In this document: positions 34,157-42,533 of the stretch, piece by piece
How the letters are laid out: every line of letters begins with the position of its first letter
How positions within the stretch are numbered: the stretch's first letter is position 1
Assembly: GCA_028693235.1 (NCBI GenBank)
Contig: JAQUVW010000003.1
Location: 62,001-126,000 of the forward strand
Origin: Candidatus Gastranaerophilales bacterium
GTDB taxonomy: Bacteria; Cyanobacteriota; Vampirovibrionia; Gastranaerophilales; Gastranaerophilaceae
Reading direction: 5' to 3'
DNA length: 64,000 nucleotides
Program-made: the position numbers and the translations under genes
Notes under the pieces: generated by a model
What the model saw: only the letters and a program-made list of their open reading frames with translations
Databases searched by the model: none
Told to the model about the DNA's origin: nothing

Positions 34157-35191
34157 TTAAAATTGTTTTAAAAATCGTTTGTCATTATTGAAGAATAAAC
34201 GAATATCATCTATCGCATATTTAAGCATGGCAAGTCTTTCAATCCCCATGCCGAAAGCAAAACCCGAATAGACTTCAGAATCAATATCAACATTTTTAAG
34301 TACATTAACATCAACCATGCCTGCACCCAAAATTTCAAGCCAACCTGTACCGGAGCAGGTTCTACAGCCTTTTCCTTCACACATTATGCATTGAACATCT
34401 ATTTCAACACTGGGCTCTGTAAATGGGAAATAGCTTGTTCTAAAGCGAGTTGGTCTAGTGGAGCCAAAATATATTCTCAAAAATTCATTCATAACACCCT
34501 TCAAATCGCCAAAGGTGATATCTTTATCAACGACAAGTCCTTCAATTTGGTGAAAAAGGTTATTTTTGCGGGCACTAACCGTCTCACATCTGTAAACTCT
34601 ACCTGGGTCTATAACTCTAATCGGAGGTTTATGGTCAAGCATTTCTCTAATTTGTGAACCGGATGTTTGACTTCTCAAAATAACATTCGGAGCAACTTTT
34701 GTATAGAAAGTATCTTGCATATCTTTAGCAGGGTGGTCTTGAGGGAAATTAAGCATGTCGAAATTGATATATTCAGTTTCGACTTCAGGACTTTTTTTAG
34801 GTTCAGCTAAAGTAAAGCCCATGCCTTGAAAAATATCAACAATCTCATTGACTGTTTGAGTAAGAGGATGAACTTTTCCATGAGGAACGAAATCCCCTGG
34901 GAGCGTAATATCAATGGTCTCTTTTTTTAATTTTTCATCTAATTCTTTTTTATAAAAATCTTGTGATTTTTCAGCCAATAATTGTTCTAATTCATTAGAT
35001 ATTTGATTAGCCAAAGCTCCAATAACCTTTTTTTCATCAACAGAAAGGTCTTTTAAATTTTTTTTAATATTATTTAACTCACCTTTTCTGCTTAAATATG
35101 TATTTTTTATTTCATCCAAATCAGCCGTAGATGTAGCATTAGAGATAGCTGCAATGGCTTCCGATTTTATATTTTCAAGTTTAGATTTCAT
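34157..35191 (-). CDS. pheS: Phenylalanyl-tRNA synthetase alpha subunit PheS
   Basis: Charges tRNA-Phe as an alpha2-beta2 enzyme with PheT. The 344 residues have an N-terminal coiled-coil arm (about 1-85) and class II motifs: [23 protein letters not shown] and the motif 3 segment [15 protein letters not shown] Cys motif ([12 protein letters not shown]) follows PSVEIDVQ as in many bacterial PheS. ATG 35191 has GAGGG 5 nt upstream. Two TATAAT boxes on this strand lie at plus-strand positions 35214-35219 and 35225-35230. pheT is not adjacent. Confidence 0.96.
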   Translation of the reverse strand: MKSKLENIKSEAIAAISNATSTADLDEIKNTYLSRKGELNNIKKNLKDLSVDEKKVIGALANQISNELEQLLAEKSQDFYKKELDEKLKKETIDITLPGDFVPHGKVHPLTQTVNEIVDIFQGMGFTLAEPKKSPEVETEYINFDMLNFPQDHPAKDMQDTFYTKVAPNVILRSQTSGSQIREMLDHKPPIRVIDPGRVYRCETVSARKNNLFHQIEGLVVDKDITFGDLKGVMNEFLRIYFGSTRPTRFRTSYFPFTEPSVEIDVQCIMCEGKGCRTCSGTGWLEILGAGMVDVNVLKNVDIDSEVYSGFAFGMGIERLAMLKYAIDDIRLFFNNDKRFLKQF

Positions 35192-35262
35192 ATTACCCTC
35201 ACAAAATAATTTAATTATAGAAACATTATAGAACAAACAATGTCATTCAGAATAAAAATTTT

Positions 35263-35271
35263 TGCTATAAT
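35263..35271 (+). promoter_or_regulatory. Extended -10 promoter, leaderless start of GH13 gene
   Basis: TGCTATAAT, with the TATAAT hexamer at 35266-35271, lies 6 nt before the ATG at 35278. There is no Shine-Dalgarno and no clear -35 box. It matches the element before the DUF115 gene base for base. Confidence 0.6.
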
Positions 35272-35277
35272 GTAAGC

Positions 35278-36822
35278 ATGAAAAGATTTATAAAAATATT
35301 ATTAGCATTATTAATAATCTCAATTCCGACAAAAGGGATTGCGACACCTGAATATAGAGGAAATGACTTACGAACTTTGTTTTTAAACAACAAAGCGATA
35401 ATTTATGGCGTAAATTTGAGAACTTTTAACGCAAAAGACCTAAACGGAAACGATATAATCGAGCCTGAAAAAGGTGAAGAATCGGGTACTTTTTTGAACG
35501 CAATTCAAAGATTGAACGAACTTCAAAATGAAGGAATAAACACTATTCACCTGCTTCCGATAACTCCAACAGGCAAGATTAAAGCATTAGGAACTGCAGG
35601 TTCTGTATATTCAATGAGCGATATTACGTCGCTAAACCCGCAACTTGTTGACAAAAAAAGTTCTATGTCGGCACTTACACAAGCTCGTGCCTTTGTTGAC
35701 GAGTGTCATGCCAGAAATATAAGAGTGATTGTGGACCTTCCGAGTTGTGGTTCTTACGAAATGTTTATAAAAAATCCTGATTTATTCTTGCAAGATAAAA
35801 ACCAAGAACCGGTTATCCCTGCAGATTGGACAGATGTACGTTTGTTTAAAACCCAAAATGATAACGGTTCTTTAAATGAAGATTTGCTAGAAGCACATAA
35901 AAAGTTTATCAATATGGTATTTACGATAGGTGCAGACGGCATAAGAGCAGATGTAGCAACTATAAAGCCATACGATTTTTGGGTTCAAATTATCAAATAC
36001 GCTCGTTCAAGAGACCCTGAATTTTTATTTTTAGCAGAATCTTCTGACTCTTGGACAGAACCGGCATCAGACAAAGCTGTTTTTACAAATTATGAGAAAC
36101 TGCTACAAGCAGGCTTTGACGGTTACTACAGCAGCTATTTTGAGTTAAAGAACTGGACAAGCTCCGACCAATTGAAAAAACAAGTCGAAAAGGATATGGC
36201 TTTAAATAACGCAAAAACAGGGAAAAAAGCTGCTATCGGTAGTTTTGCAACCCATGATGAACTTAGCCCAATATTAACAAGTCCAAAACTTTCAGAAATT
36301 ATGATTTGGCTAAACGCAACTTTGCCCCTAAATCCATATTATATCGACGGATTTCCGACTGGGGACTCATACTTATATAAATATTCAAACAAAAAGGCTG
36401 ATGTTACATACACTGATGATGATTTTTATCACGTGCACCGTGGCAAAATTGATATTTTTAATTTTTCAAGAAAACCGGGAGGCACTAACACAAAACTTCA
36501 AGAAATGTTAAATCGCTCAATTCGCTTAAAAACAAAAGCATCTAACGTTATTTCTAAAGGTAATTTTAATATGTTAAACATAGCTGACAAACAAATATTC
36601 GCCTATACCAGAGACTATGAAGGTAAAGGTATTATCGTTATTATAAATACCAATCTCAAAACAGAAAAAAACTACAAAATAACCATTCGTAAATTAAAGA
36701 AAAATGCAGATATAATTCCCGTAAACCTAACAAACGCCCCTCTTTTAACCAAAAACACGCTACGAGGCAAATTGTCACCGGGTGAATGCGTGGTATTCTA
36801 CTCGGAAAACTTTTCAAATTAA
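35278..36822 (+). CDS. Secreted alpha-amylase-family (GH13) protein
   Basis: A 514-residue protein with an N-terminal signal peptide (residues 1-22, ending GIA/T) and a GH13 barrel. The catalytic triad can be read: Asp225 (GIRADVAT, nucleophile), Glu254 (FLAESSD, acid/base) and Asp327 (ATHDELS). The N-terminal strand VNLRTFN and IHLLPITPTG segments are typical of the family. The C-terminal beta domain begins about residue 430. It acts outside the cytoplasm, so it may trim alpha-glucans or move glycosyl units there. Divergent from pheS across an 86-nt gap. The exact activity is not determinable. Confidence 0.88.
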   Translation: MKRFIKILLALLIISIPTKGIATPEYRGNDLRTLFLNNKAIIYGVNLRTFNAKDLNGNDIIEPEKGEESGTFLNAIQRLNELQNEGINTIHLLPITPTGKIKALGTAGSVYSMSDITSLNPQLVDKKSSMSALTQARAFVDECHARNIRVIVDLPSCGSYEMFIKNPDLFLQDKNQEPVIPADWTDVRLFKTQNDNGSLNEDLLEAHKKFINMVFTIGADGIRADVATIKPYDFWVQIIKYARSRDPEFLFLAESSDSWTEPASDKAVFTNYEKLLQAGFDGYYSSYFELKNWTSSDQLKKQVEKDMALNNAKTGKKAAIGSFATHDELSPILTSPKLSEIMIWLNATLPLNPYYIDGFPTGDSYLYKYSNKKADVTYTDDDFYHVHRGKIDIFNFSRKPGGTNTKLQEMLNRSIRLKTKASNVISKGNFNMLNIADKQIFAYTRDYEGKGIIVIINTNLKTEKNYKITIRKLKKNADIIPVNLTNAPLLTKNTLRGKLSPGECVVFYSENFSN

Positions 36823-36886
36823 GTTATAGCCATAATTCGGATTTTATACTATAATCAAGTTATGAATTACAGATAAGGATTTTACA

Positions 36887-37234
36887 ATGGTAAAGCATGT
36901 AGATACAGTTCCAATAGAAGTTTGTATTTTGACCGTCGATCACGACATCAAGGGTGTCGTTCACGTTTCTAAATACACAAACAACAACAGAGATTTGACT
37001 GATCTATTAAATGATAAAGAAAAAAGATTTTTAGCTGTTACCAATGCTGAAATTATGCCTAAAAACGGTACTGCACCACCTAGAAAGTATAATTTCTTAG
37101 AAATTCATATCGACTATATTTTGATGGTTCATCCTTCCAGTCAAATTGTGTTCAAAGAATCTAACAGAGCTCAAGAAGACATTGCCAGATTTAGAGAACT
37201 TAGAAATAAATTAAACCAAACTAAACCTTTTTAA
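36887..37234 (+). CDS. Conserved-looking small protein, unknown
   Basis: A 115-residue cytoplasmic protein, not recognised. It has alternating beta-like segments (VEVCILTVDHDIKGVVHV, FLEIHIDYILMV) and a C-terminal Arg/Gln helix, the outline of a small beta domain with a helix. Start ATG has ATAAGGA 9 nt upstream; a TATAAT lies at 36850-36855. It precedes the glycosyltransferase gene by 2 nt and probably shares its transcript. Confidence 0.7.
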   Translation: MVKHVDTVPIEVCILTVDHDIKGVVHVSKYTNNNRDLTDLLNDKEKRFLAVTNAEIMPKNGTAPPRKYNFLEIHIDYILMVHPSSQIVFKESNRAQEDIARFRELRNKLNQTKPF

Positions 37235-37236
37235 CT

Positions 37237-38226
37237 ATGAAAACATTCAAAAATATACTTTTAATAAACTTTGGCGGAATAGGTGATGAGATATTATTCT
37301 TGCCGACGATAAAAAGCTTAAAAAAAACATATCCGAATTCTACCATCACATTGGTTCTTGAGCCAAGAAGCGGGAGTATTAAAAACCTTTCGCCGATTAT
37401 TGATAATACTATCGGCGTCGACATAAAAGGTAAGCATAAGTATTTTGAACTTTTGAAATTTTATTTCAAAGCTTTGTTTGGCAGATACGACCTTGTTGTC
37501 TCATCTGGAGGAAATAAGCTCATACCGTTTCTTTTATATTTTACAGGAATAAAAACAAGAATCGGCTATGACACAGGGTTAATTTCTCAAAAATTATTGA
37601 CTCAAACACCCAAATTAAACCAAAATCAATATGCTGGCAAAATGTACCATGATTTAATTCAGGATTTAACAAAACAAGAATATCAAAACCCTGAGATTGT
37701 ATTAGAAGATGAACCAACCATCCAGAACTCGGTTATCGTGCACCCTGGCGTCAGCAAAATGAGCATCAAAAAAAACATCATAAAAAGTTGGTCAAATCTT
37801 ACTTGGGCAAAACTCATTGAACAACTGCTGAAAAAAGGCAAAAATGTTATGCTCGCAGGTGGTCCTGATGACAAAGAATGTATCGAAGAAATAAGAGAAT
37901 ATTTGAAAGATAAAAACACTGCAAATTTCTCAGATATGTATGGCAAAACAAAAAATATAATCGACCTTGCGAAACTAATTAAAAAAAATGAAATTTTAAT
38001 ATGCTCAGATTCTGCCCCAATGCACATCGGAGTCGCCACAGATACAAGGACAATAGCCATTTTTGGCCCCACCGATGAAAGTAAACTACTACCAAAAAGT
38101 GAAAAATATACCGCAATAAAAAACAATATCCACTGTAGACCTTGCCTTTGGGATAAACGTCAAACAAGTTGCGAAACAAAAGAATGCTTAGACTTAAAAA
38201 TAGAGCAAATAACAGAGCTCTTATAG
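37237..38226 (+). CDS. Glycosyltransferase family 9 (heptosyltransferase-like)
   Basis: A 329-residue GT9 enzyme of the type that adds ADP-heptose to lipopolysaccharide core. Family marks are the N-terminal INFGGIGDEILFLP, the HPG motif in VIVHPGVS near 170, VMLAGGPDD, and the C-terminal SAPMHIGVATDTRTIAIFGPT, given here as pieces SAPMHIGVA and AIFGPT. Two cysteines in the HCRPCLW segment and CETKEC near the end are frequent in this family. It implies an outer membrane with sugar decoration. The actual sugar is uncertain. Confidence 0.9.
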   Translation: MKTFKNILLINFGGIGDEILFLPTIKSLKKTYPNSTITLVLEPRSGSIKNLSPIIDNTIGVDIKGKHKYFELLKFYFKALFGRYDLVVSSGGNKLIPFLLYFTGIKTRIGYDTGLISQKLLTQTPKLNQNQYAGKMYHDLIQDLTKQEYQNPEIVLEDEPTIQNSVIVHPGVSKMSIKKNIIKSWSNLTWAKLIEQLLKKGKNVMLAGGPDDKECIEEIREYLKDKNTANFSDMYGKTKNIIDLAKLIKKNEILICSDSAPMHIGVATDTRTIAIFGPTDESKLLPKSEKYTAIKNNIHCRPCLWDKRQTSCETKECLDLKIEQITELL

Positions 38227-38393
38227 GTCAAGGTTACCAAAATAAAAGTTGCTCACATTACACGAAAGCCAAGTTTTATACTCCACAATAAAAAAAATCA
38301 TTGATGCGGTTAAAATGGCAAAATCTAAACTATTAGGTAAATAATTCTACAAAATTGCAAAATTATTGAATATAGACCAATATTATGTTATAG

Positions 38394-38399
38394 TATAAT
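38394..38399 (+). promoter_or_regulatory. -10 box within the 38227-38659 gap
   Basis: A perfect TATAAT, preceded by TATAG, sits about 260 nt before the trehalose-phosphatase-like gene. No good -35 box at standard spacing. The resulting leader of roughly 250 nt would contain the hairpins at 38465-38487 (CTGAGT/ACTCAG) and near 38605-38625 (CACGGAT/ATTCGTG, with one G-U pair). Confidence 0.4.
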
Positions 38400-38422
38400 A
38401 TCTATCAAAAAAGGATATCATC

Positions 38423-38554
38423 GTGCACAAATCAGCTAGAGCTAAAAACTTTAACTTATATTGTCTGAGTTTATTGAACACACTCAGCCATGTTTTTGCT
38501 GCACAAAAACAAAATGGAAAAAACAATATTTCCAGGTGCGAAAAATTAGTATAA
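38423..38554 (+). CDS. Possible 43-residue peptide in the leader region
   Basis: A GTG-started frame with AAGG about 9 nt upstream encodes 43 residues. A basic N-terminus (HKSARAK) is followed by a short hydrophobic stretch (YCLSLLNTLSHVFAA) resembling a small signal peptide, then a polar tail ending in RCEKLV. It lies directly after the TATAAT box. Without homologues it may be chance; the same stretch could instead be an RNA leader. Confidence 0.25.
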   Translation: MHKSARAKNFNLYCLSLLNTLSHVFAAQKQNGKNNISRCEKLV

Positions 38555-38659
38555 AATAGCGGGGTAGCAACTTCTCTATCTCGCCAGAACAATTACTATA
38601 TTTTACACGGATGTTTTATTCGTGCATCGTCGCTATACTGCATTTTGAAAGGATTTAAA

Positions 38660-39424
38660 ATGAACTCATTAGATAATTTACAAGAAAAAATTAAAGATAA
38701 AGACAAATTGGTATTAGTTATCGACTACGACAGCGATATCACCCCGTTACGCCCGGAACTTAATCCGCCGCTTTTAAACAGCATCTTTAAAAGAATATTG
38801 GAAAATTTTGCAAAAAAAGAATATATCAACATCGTTTTAATAACAAACAAAAAAATCGATGAGTTCAAAAAAGATTTCGCAATAAATACAGAAAATATAA
38901 AATTGTGCGGAAACTACGGAGCTGAAATTGAGTTCAATAAAGAAAGGAAGAGCGACATTGATACAAATGTAGTTAAAAAGATGACAAGTATATTTTCAAA
39001 ACTAAAAAAGAATTTGACAGATTATGCAAAACTTGGAATAAAAAATGAAAAATATTTAATACGTCTAGAGCTCAAATCAGTAGACAAAACACTAATATCT
39101 GAAATTAAAACTACAACAAAAAATGTTATAAAAAATATTAAAGATTTTGATATAAAGCTAATAGAAAAGAAACAATATTTTGAGATTATGCCTTCTTCAA
39201 TCAGTAAAATAGGCATATTAAACAGAGTTATAACAAAATTCGAGGGTAATAAAATTTGCTATATTGGCGACGACGAAAAATTAATCTCTGAAGCAAAAAA
39301 ACAGAAAATCACGGCAATAGGCATAAGACCGCTCTCTCAAACCTCAATGAAACTATCCGATTTTACAATAACTCAAAATGAACTTGAAGAATTTCTTATA
39401 GATACAAACAACTTATATTTATAA
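38660..39424 (+). CDS. Trehalose-6-phosphatase-like HAD protein
   Basis: A 254-residue HAD-superfamily protein resembling OtsB. The nucleophile/acid pair is kept as Asp22 and Asp24 (VIDYDSDITP), but the usual GT after the second Asp is replaced by SD. The GAE motif appears as NYGAEIE near 88 and the metal motif as IGDDEK near 203, while the normal TDE continuation is missing. It may dephosphorylate another sugar phosphate or have weak activity. No OtsA is nearby. ATG 38660 has AAGGA 7 nt upstream. The gene follows a long untranslated stretch and is closed by a terminator. Confidence 0.7.
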   Translation: MNSLDNLQEKIKDKDKLVLVIDYDSDITPLRPELNPPLLNSIFKRILENFAKKEYINIVLITNKKIDEFKKDFAINTENIKLCGNYGAEIEFNKERKSDIDTNVVKKMTSIFSKLKKNLTDYAKLGIKNEKYLIRLELKSVDKTLISEIKTTTKNVIKNIKDFDIKLIEKKQYFEIMPSSISKIGILNRVITKFEGNKICYIGDDEKLISEAKKQKITAIGIRPLSQTSMKLSDFTITQNELEEFLIDTNNLYL

Positions 39425-39430
39425 ACAAGT

Positions 39431-39457
39431 AAAGGCATAGCAAATATGCCTTTTTTT
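39431..39457 (+). terminator. Terminator after the HAD gene
   Basis: AAAGGCATA (39431-39439) and TATGCCTTT (39445-39453) form a 9-bp stem with a 5-nt loop, followed by U residues. Confidence 0.92.
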
Positions 39458-39458
39458 C

Positions 39459-39487
39459 TTAACAAATGAGCATGTTTTGATTATAAT
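39459..39487 (+). promoter_or_regulatory. leuS promoter
   Basis: TTAACA (39459-39464), a 17-nt spacer, and a perfect TATAAT (39482-39487), 32 nt before the GTG start. It is one of the best sigma-70-type promoters in the window. No leucine T-box is visible. Confidence 0.75.
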
Positions 39488-39519
39488 AGAACCACATGAG
39501 AGATTAAAAGGAGCAGACA

Positions 39520-42006
39520 GTGATAGAAGAACGCTATTTCCCACAAGAAATTGAACCAAAATGGCAAAAACATTGGGATGCAACAAATGCAAACAAAGTT
39601 GAAAATGACCAGAGCAAAGAAAAATATTATATCCTGTCTATGCTGCCATACCCATCAGGCAAACTACACATGGGACATGTCAGAAACTATACTATTTCCG
39701 ACGTTGTAGCTCGTTATAAAAGAATGCACGGTTTTAATGTATTGCACCCTATGGGCTGGGATAGCTTCGGTTTACCTGCTGAAAATGCGGCAATTCAACA
39801 CGGCATAAACCCTAGAACTTGGACTTTAGACAATATTTCGTATATGAAAAAACAGCTTAAATCATTGGGGCTTATGGTTGACTGGGATAGAGAAGTAACA
39901 ACTTGCCTTCCTGAATATTACAAATGGACTCAATGGTTCTTTATTCAAATGTATAAAAAAGGACTAGCTTACAAAAAAGAAGCTGCTGTTAATTGGTGTG
40001 ACAAATGTGGCACTGTTTTAGCTAACGAACAAGTTATTGACGGTAAATGCTGGCGTTGTGACAGTGTTGTCGAAAAAAAATACTTATCTCAATGGTTCTT
40101 AAAAATTACTGATTATGCTGATGAATTATTGCAAGATATCGACAAACTCGACGGATGGCCGGACAGCGTTAAAACAATGCAAAAAAACTGGATTGGCAAA
40201 TCAAAAGGTGCCATCTTAAAATTTAAAGTCAAAGAAATTGAAGGAATGGAAGTTCCTGTATATACAACAAGACCCGATACAGCATGCGGAATCACATATT
40301 TGGTTGTAGCCCCTGAATATAAAGATATTGAAAAACTAACTACACCAGAAAACAAACAAGCAGTTGAGGAATACAGAGCTAACGCACGCAAGATGACAGA
40401 AATTGAAAGACTCTCAACAGACCGCATCAAAACAGGAGTTCCTTTAGGAACTCACTTGATTAATCCTTTTACAGGTGAAGAATTCCCGATTTGGACAGCG
40501 GACTATGCTTTAGTAGAGTATGGAACAGGTGCAGTTATGGCAGTTCCAACTCATGATGAACGTGACTATGACTTTGCTAAAAAATACAAATTGCCAATGA
40601 AAATCGTCATCCAAAATAAAGAAAAAACATTAACCCTAGACGACATGCCCTATGTTGACCCCGGGGTTATGGTAAATTCAGGTGAATGTGACGGACTATC
40701 AAACGAAGACGGAAAACTCGCAATGATTGAAAGAGCTGTAAAAGGTGGGTTTGGTGAAGCAACTACCCAATACAGATTGAGGGATTGGCTTATTTCCAGA
40801 CAAAGATATTGGGGTACACCTATTCCAATGTTGTATTGCGAAAAATGCGGTACAGTGCCTGTTGACGAAAAAGACCTACCTGTTTTACTTCCTGAAGACG
40901 TTGATTTTTCAGTAGTAGGAAAATCTCCAATAACGACATCTCCTACATTCAAAGAAACGACCTGCCCGATTTGTGGCGGCAAAGCTACAAGAGAAACCGA
41001 CACAATGGACACATTTATGTGCTCAAATTGGTATTACCACAGATATGTAGACGCAAGAAATCAAGAAAAACCATTTGATAGAGATTTAATCAACTACTGG
41101 TCACCTGTTGACCAATACGTTGGAGGAATTGAACATGCAATATTACACTTGTTATATGCTAGATTTTTCACAAAAGTATTGAGAGATTTGAAAGTTTTAG
41201 ATTTTGATGAACCTTTTAAAAACCTTTTGACTCAAGGAATGGTACTAAAAGACGGCTCCAAAATGTCTAAATCTAAAGGAAATACTGTAGACCCTGACGA
41301 AATCTTCAAAAATTACGGAGCAGACACAGCTAGATTATTTATCTTATCAGATTCACCTCCAGCTAGAGATTTCGACTGGTCTGACGCAGGCGTTGAAGGG
41401 TGCTACAAATTCTTAAACAGATTTTGGCGTTTATACAGCACGAATCAAAATAATATTACAATGGATTACAAAATCCCTGAAATATCTGTTTTAACAAAAG
41501 ACAACAACGCTCTTGTAAGAGAAACGCATATGGCTATAAAAAAAGTTACTCACGATATTTCAAATGAATTCCAATTTAACACTGTAATATCAAAACTAAG
41601 AGAATTCACAAATGTAATTTATGATTACTTGGCTAAAAAGCAAGACTTTACAGATGAAGATAAGCAGATATTGAGCTTTGCGACTATTACACTTTTAAAG
41701 TTGGCTTCGCCTGTAATTCCGCATATCGCAGAAGAATTATACAAAGATTTCGGCGGAACTTGCTCGATTTTTGACTCAGCTTGGCCGAACTTTGAAGAAA
41801 ATCTTGCAAAAACAAGCTCAATTACGCTTGTAGTTCAAGTAAACGGAAAAGTTAAAGACAAAATTGAAGCTGACTCTGAAGCTAGCAAAGAGGATTTGCA
41901 AAACATAGCATTAAACAGCGAAAAGATAAAAACTCAAATCGACGGAAAACAAGTCGTAAAAGTCATTGTTGTCCCGGGAAAACTTGTAAATATCGTTGTT
42001 AAATAA
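39520..42006 (+). CDS. leuS: Leucyl-tRNA synthetase LeuS
   Basis: Class I synthetase that charges tRNA-Leu. The 828-residue length is normal for bacteria. The HIGH motif is HMGH (residues 50-53, in PYPSGKLHMGHVRNYT), and KMSKS near 581-585 (DGSKMSKSKGNTV). The editing (CP1) domain has TTRPDTACGITY with the conserved Asp of the TTRPDT motif, and the DWLISRQRYWG segment follows. Zinc cysteines are visible at CDKCGTV...CWRC and CEKCGT. Start is GTG with AAAGGAG upstream. Confidence 0.98.
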   Translation: MIEERYFPQEIEPKWQKHWDATNANKVENDQSKEKYYILSMLPYPSGKLHMGHVRNYTISDVVARYKRMHGFNVLHPMGWDSFGLPAENAAIQHGINPRTWTLDNISYMKKQLKSLGLMVDWDREVTTCLPEYYKWTQWFFIQMYKKGLAYKKEAAVNWCDKCGTVLANEQVIDGKCWRCDSVVEKKYLSQWFLKITDYADELLQDIDKLDGWPDSVKTMQKNWIGKSKGAILKFKVKEIEGMEVPVYTTRPDTACGITYLVVAPEYKDIEKLTTPENKQAVEEYRANARKMTEIERLSTDRIKTGVPLGTHLINPFTGEEFPIWTADYALVEYGTGAVMAVPTHDERDYDFAKKYKLPMKIVIQNKEKTLTLDDMPYVDPGVMVNSGECDGLSNEDGKLAMIERAVKGGFGEATTQYRLRDWLISRQRYWGTPIPMLYCEKCGTVPVDEKDLPVLLPEDVDFSVVGKSPITTSPTFKETTCPICGGKATRETDTMDTFMCSNWYYHRYVDARNQEKPFDRDLINYWSPVDQYVGGIEHAILHLLYARFFTKVLRDLKVLDFDEPFKNLLTQGMVLKDGSKMSKSKGNTVDPDEIFKNYGADTARLFILSDSPPARDFDWSDAGVEGCYKFLNRFWRLYSTNQNNITMDYKIPEISVLTKDNNALVRETHMAIKKVTHDISNEFQFNTVISKLREFTNVIYDYLAKKQDFTDEDKQILSFATITLLKLASPVIPHIAEELYKDFGGTCSIFDSAWPNFEENLAKTSSITLVVQVNGKVKDKIEADSEASKEDLQNIALNSEKIKTQIDGKQVVKVIVVPGKLVNIVVK

Positions 42007-42017
42007 AACAAACAATC

Positions 42018-42047
42018 AAAAAGCGAGGCCTACCCCCTTGCTTTTTT
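42018..42047 (+). terminator. Terminator after leuS
   Basis: AAAAAGCGAGG (42018-42028) pairs with CCTTGCTTTTT (42036-42046) with one G-U pair, followed by U residues. Confidence 0.85.
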
Positions 42048-42093
42048 GTTAAGAATTTAGTATTATAAACAAAAAAATGAATAAGGAATGTAT

Positions 42094-42531
42094 ATGAGAA
42101 GAATATTTTTATTAATAACTGCGTTATTTTTATCGACTATACAAACCTACGCCACTAATTGGGTTCCGATTACTAATGATAACAAAAATTTTATAGATAC
42201 AGAAAGTATCGAATATTTTACTGATACTTTGAACTATCGCTCAACAAATAAATATTCCTTTTGGACTAAATCATTGAACGACAAAACTCAACTATATACA
42301 TTTATTGAAAAAAATTACCATAAAAAGCCATGGTACAAATTAAACAAACAGGTAGTTGACTGCACAAACAAAAAATTAGGATTGGAATCATTAATAGTAT
42401 ATGATTTAAAGGAGCAAGTAATTACAAGCGATGAATATAATATCCTTTTGTCAGATTGGCACAGTATAGTCCCTGATTCCTATGGTGAACTTTTATATGA
42501 TGTAGTCTGCAAATCACAAAAAATCGAATAA
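42094..42531 (+). CDS. Secreted protein, possibly surface-adhesin-E-like
   Basis: A 145-residue protein with a signal peptide (residues 1-20, ending TYA/T). The mature part resembles the surface-adhesin E-type domain in outline: NWVPIT...FIDTESI near the start and the LLYDVVC end, with two cysteines (near 95 and 139) that may pair. The name is tentative. ATG 42094 is preferred over ATG 42088 because GGA then lies 6 nt upstream. It ends 2 nt from the convergent fliI gene with no terminator between. Confidence 0.55.
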   Translation: MRRIFLLITALFLSTIQTYATNWVPITNDNKNFIDTESIEYFTDTLNYRSTNKYSFWTKSLNDKTQLYTFIEKNYHKKPWYKLNKQVVDCTNKKLGLESLIVYDLKEQVITSDEYNILLSDWHSIVPDSYGELLYDVVCKSQKIE

Positions 42532-42533
42532 TA

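Noticed and set aside
36862-36876. Four-codon mini frame (ATG AAT TAC AGA TAA) 6 nt after a TATAAT
   Set aside because: The real start at 36887 has a good ribosome site; such short frames are expected by chance in AT-rich DNA. A similar three-codon one at 39496 was rejected for the same reason.
38383-38592. 69-codon minus-strand frame in the 38227-38659 gap
   Set aside because: No ribosome site and an improbable composition (Phe/Cys/Leu-rich); the plus-strand promoter and leader reading is better supported.
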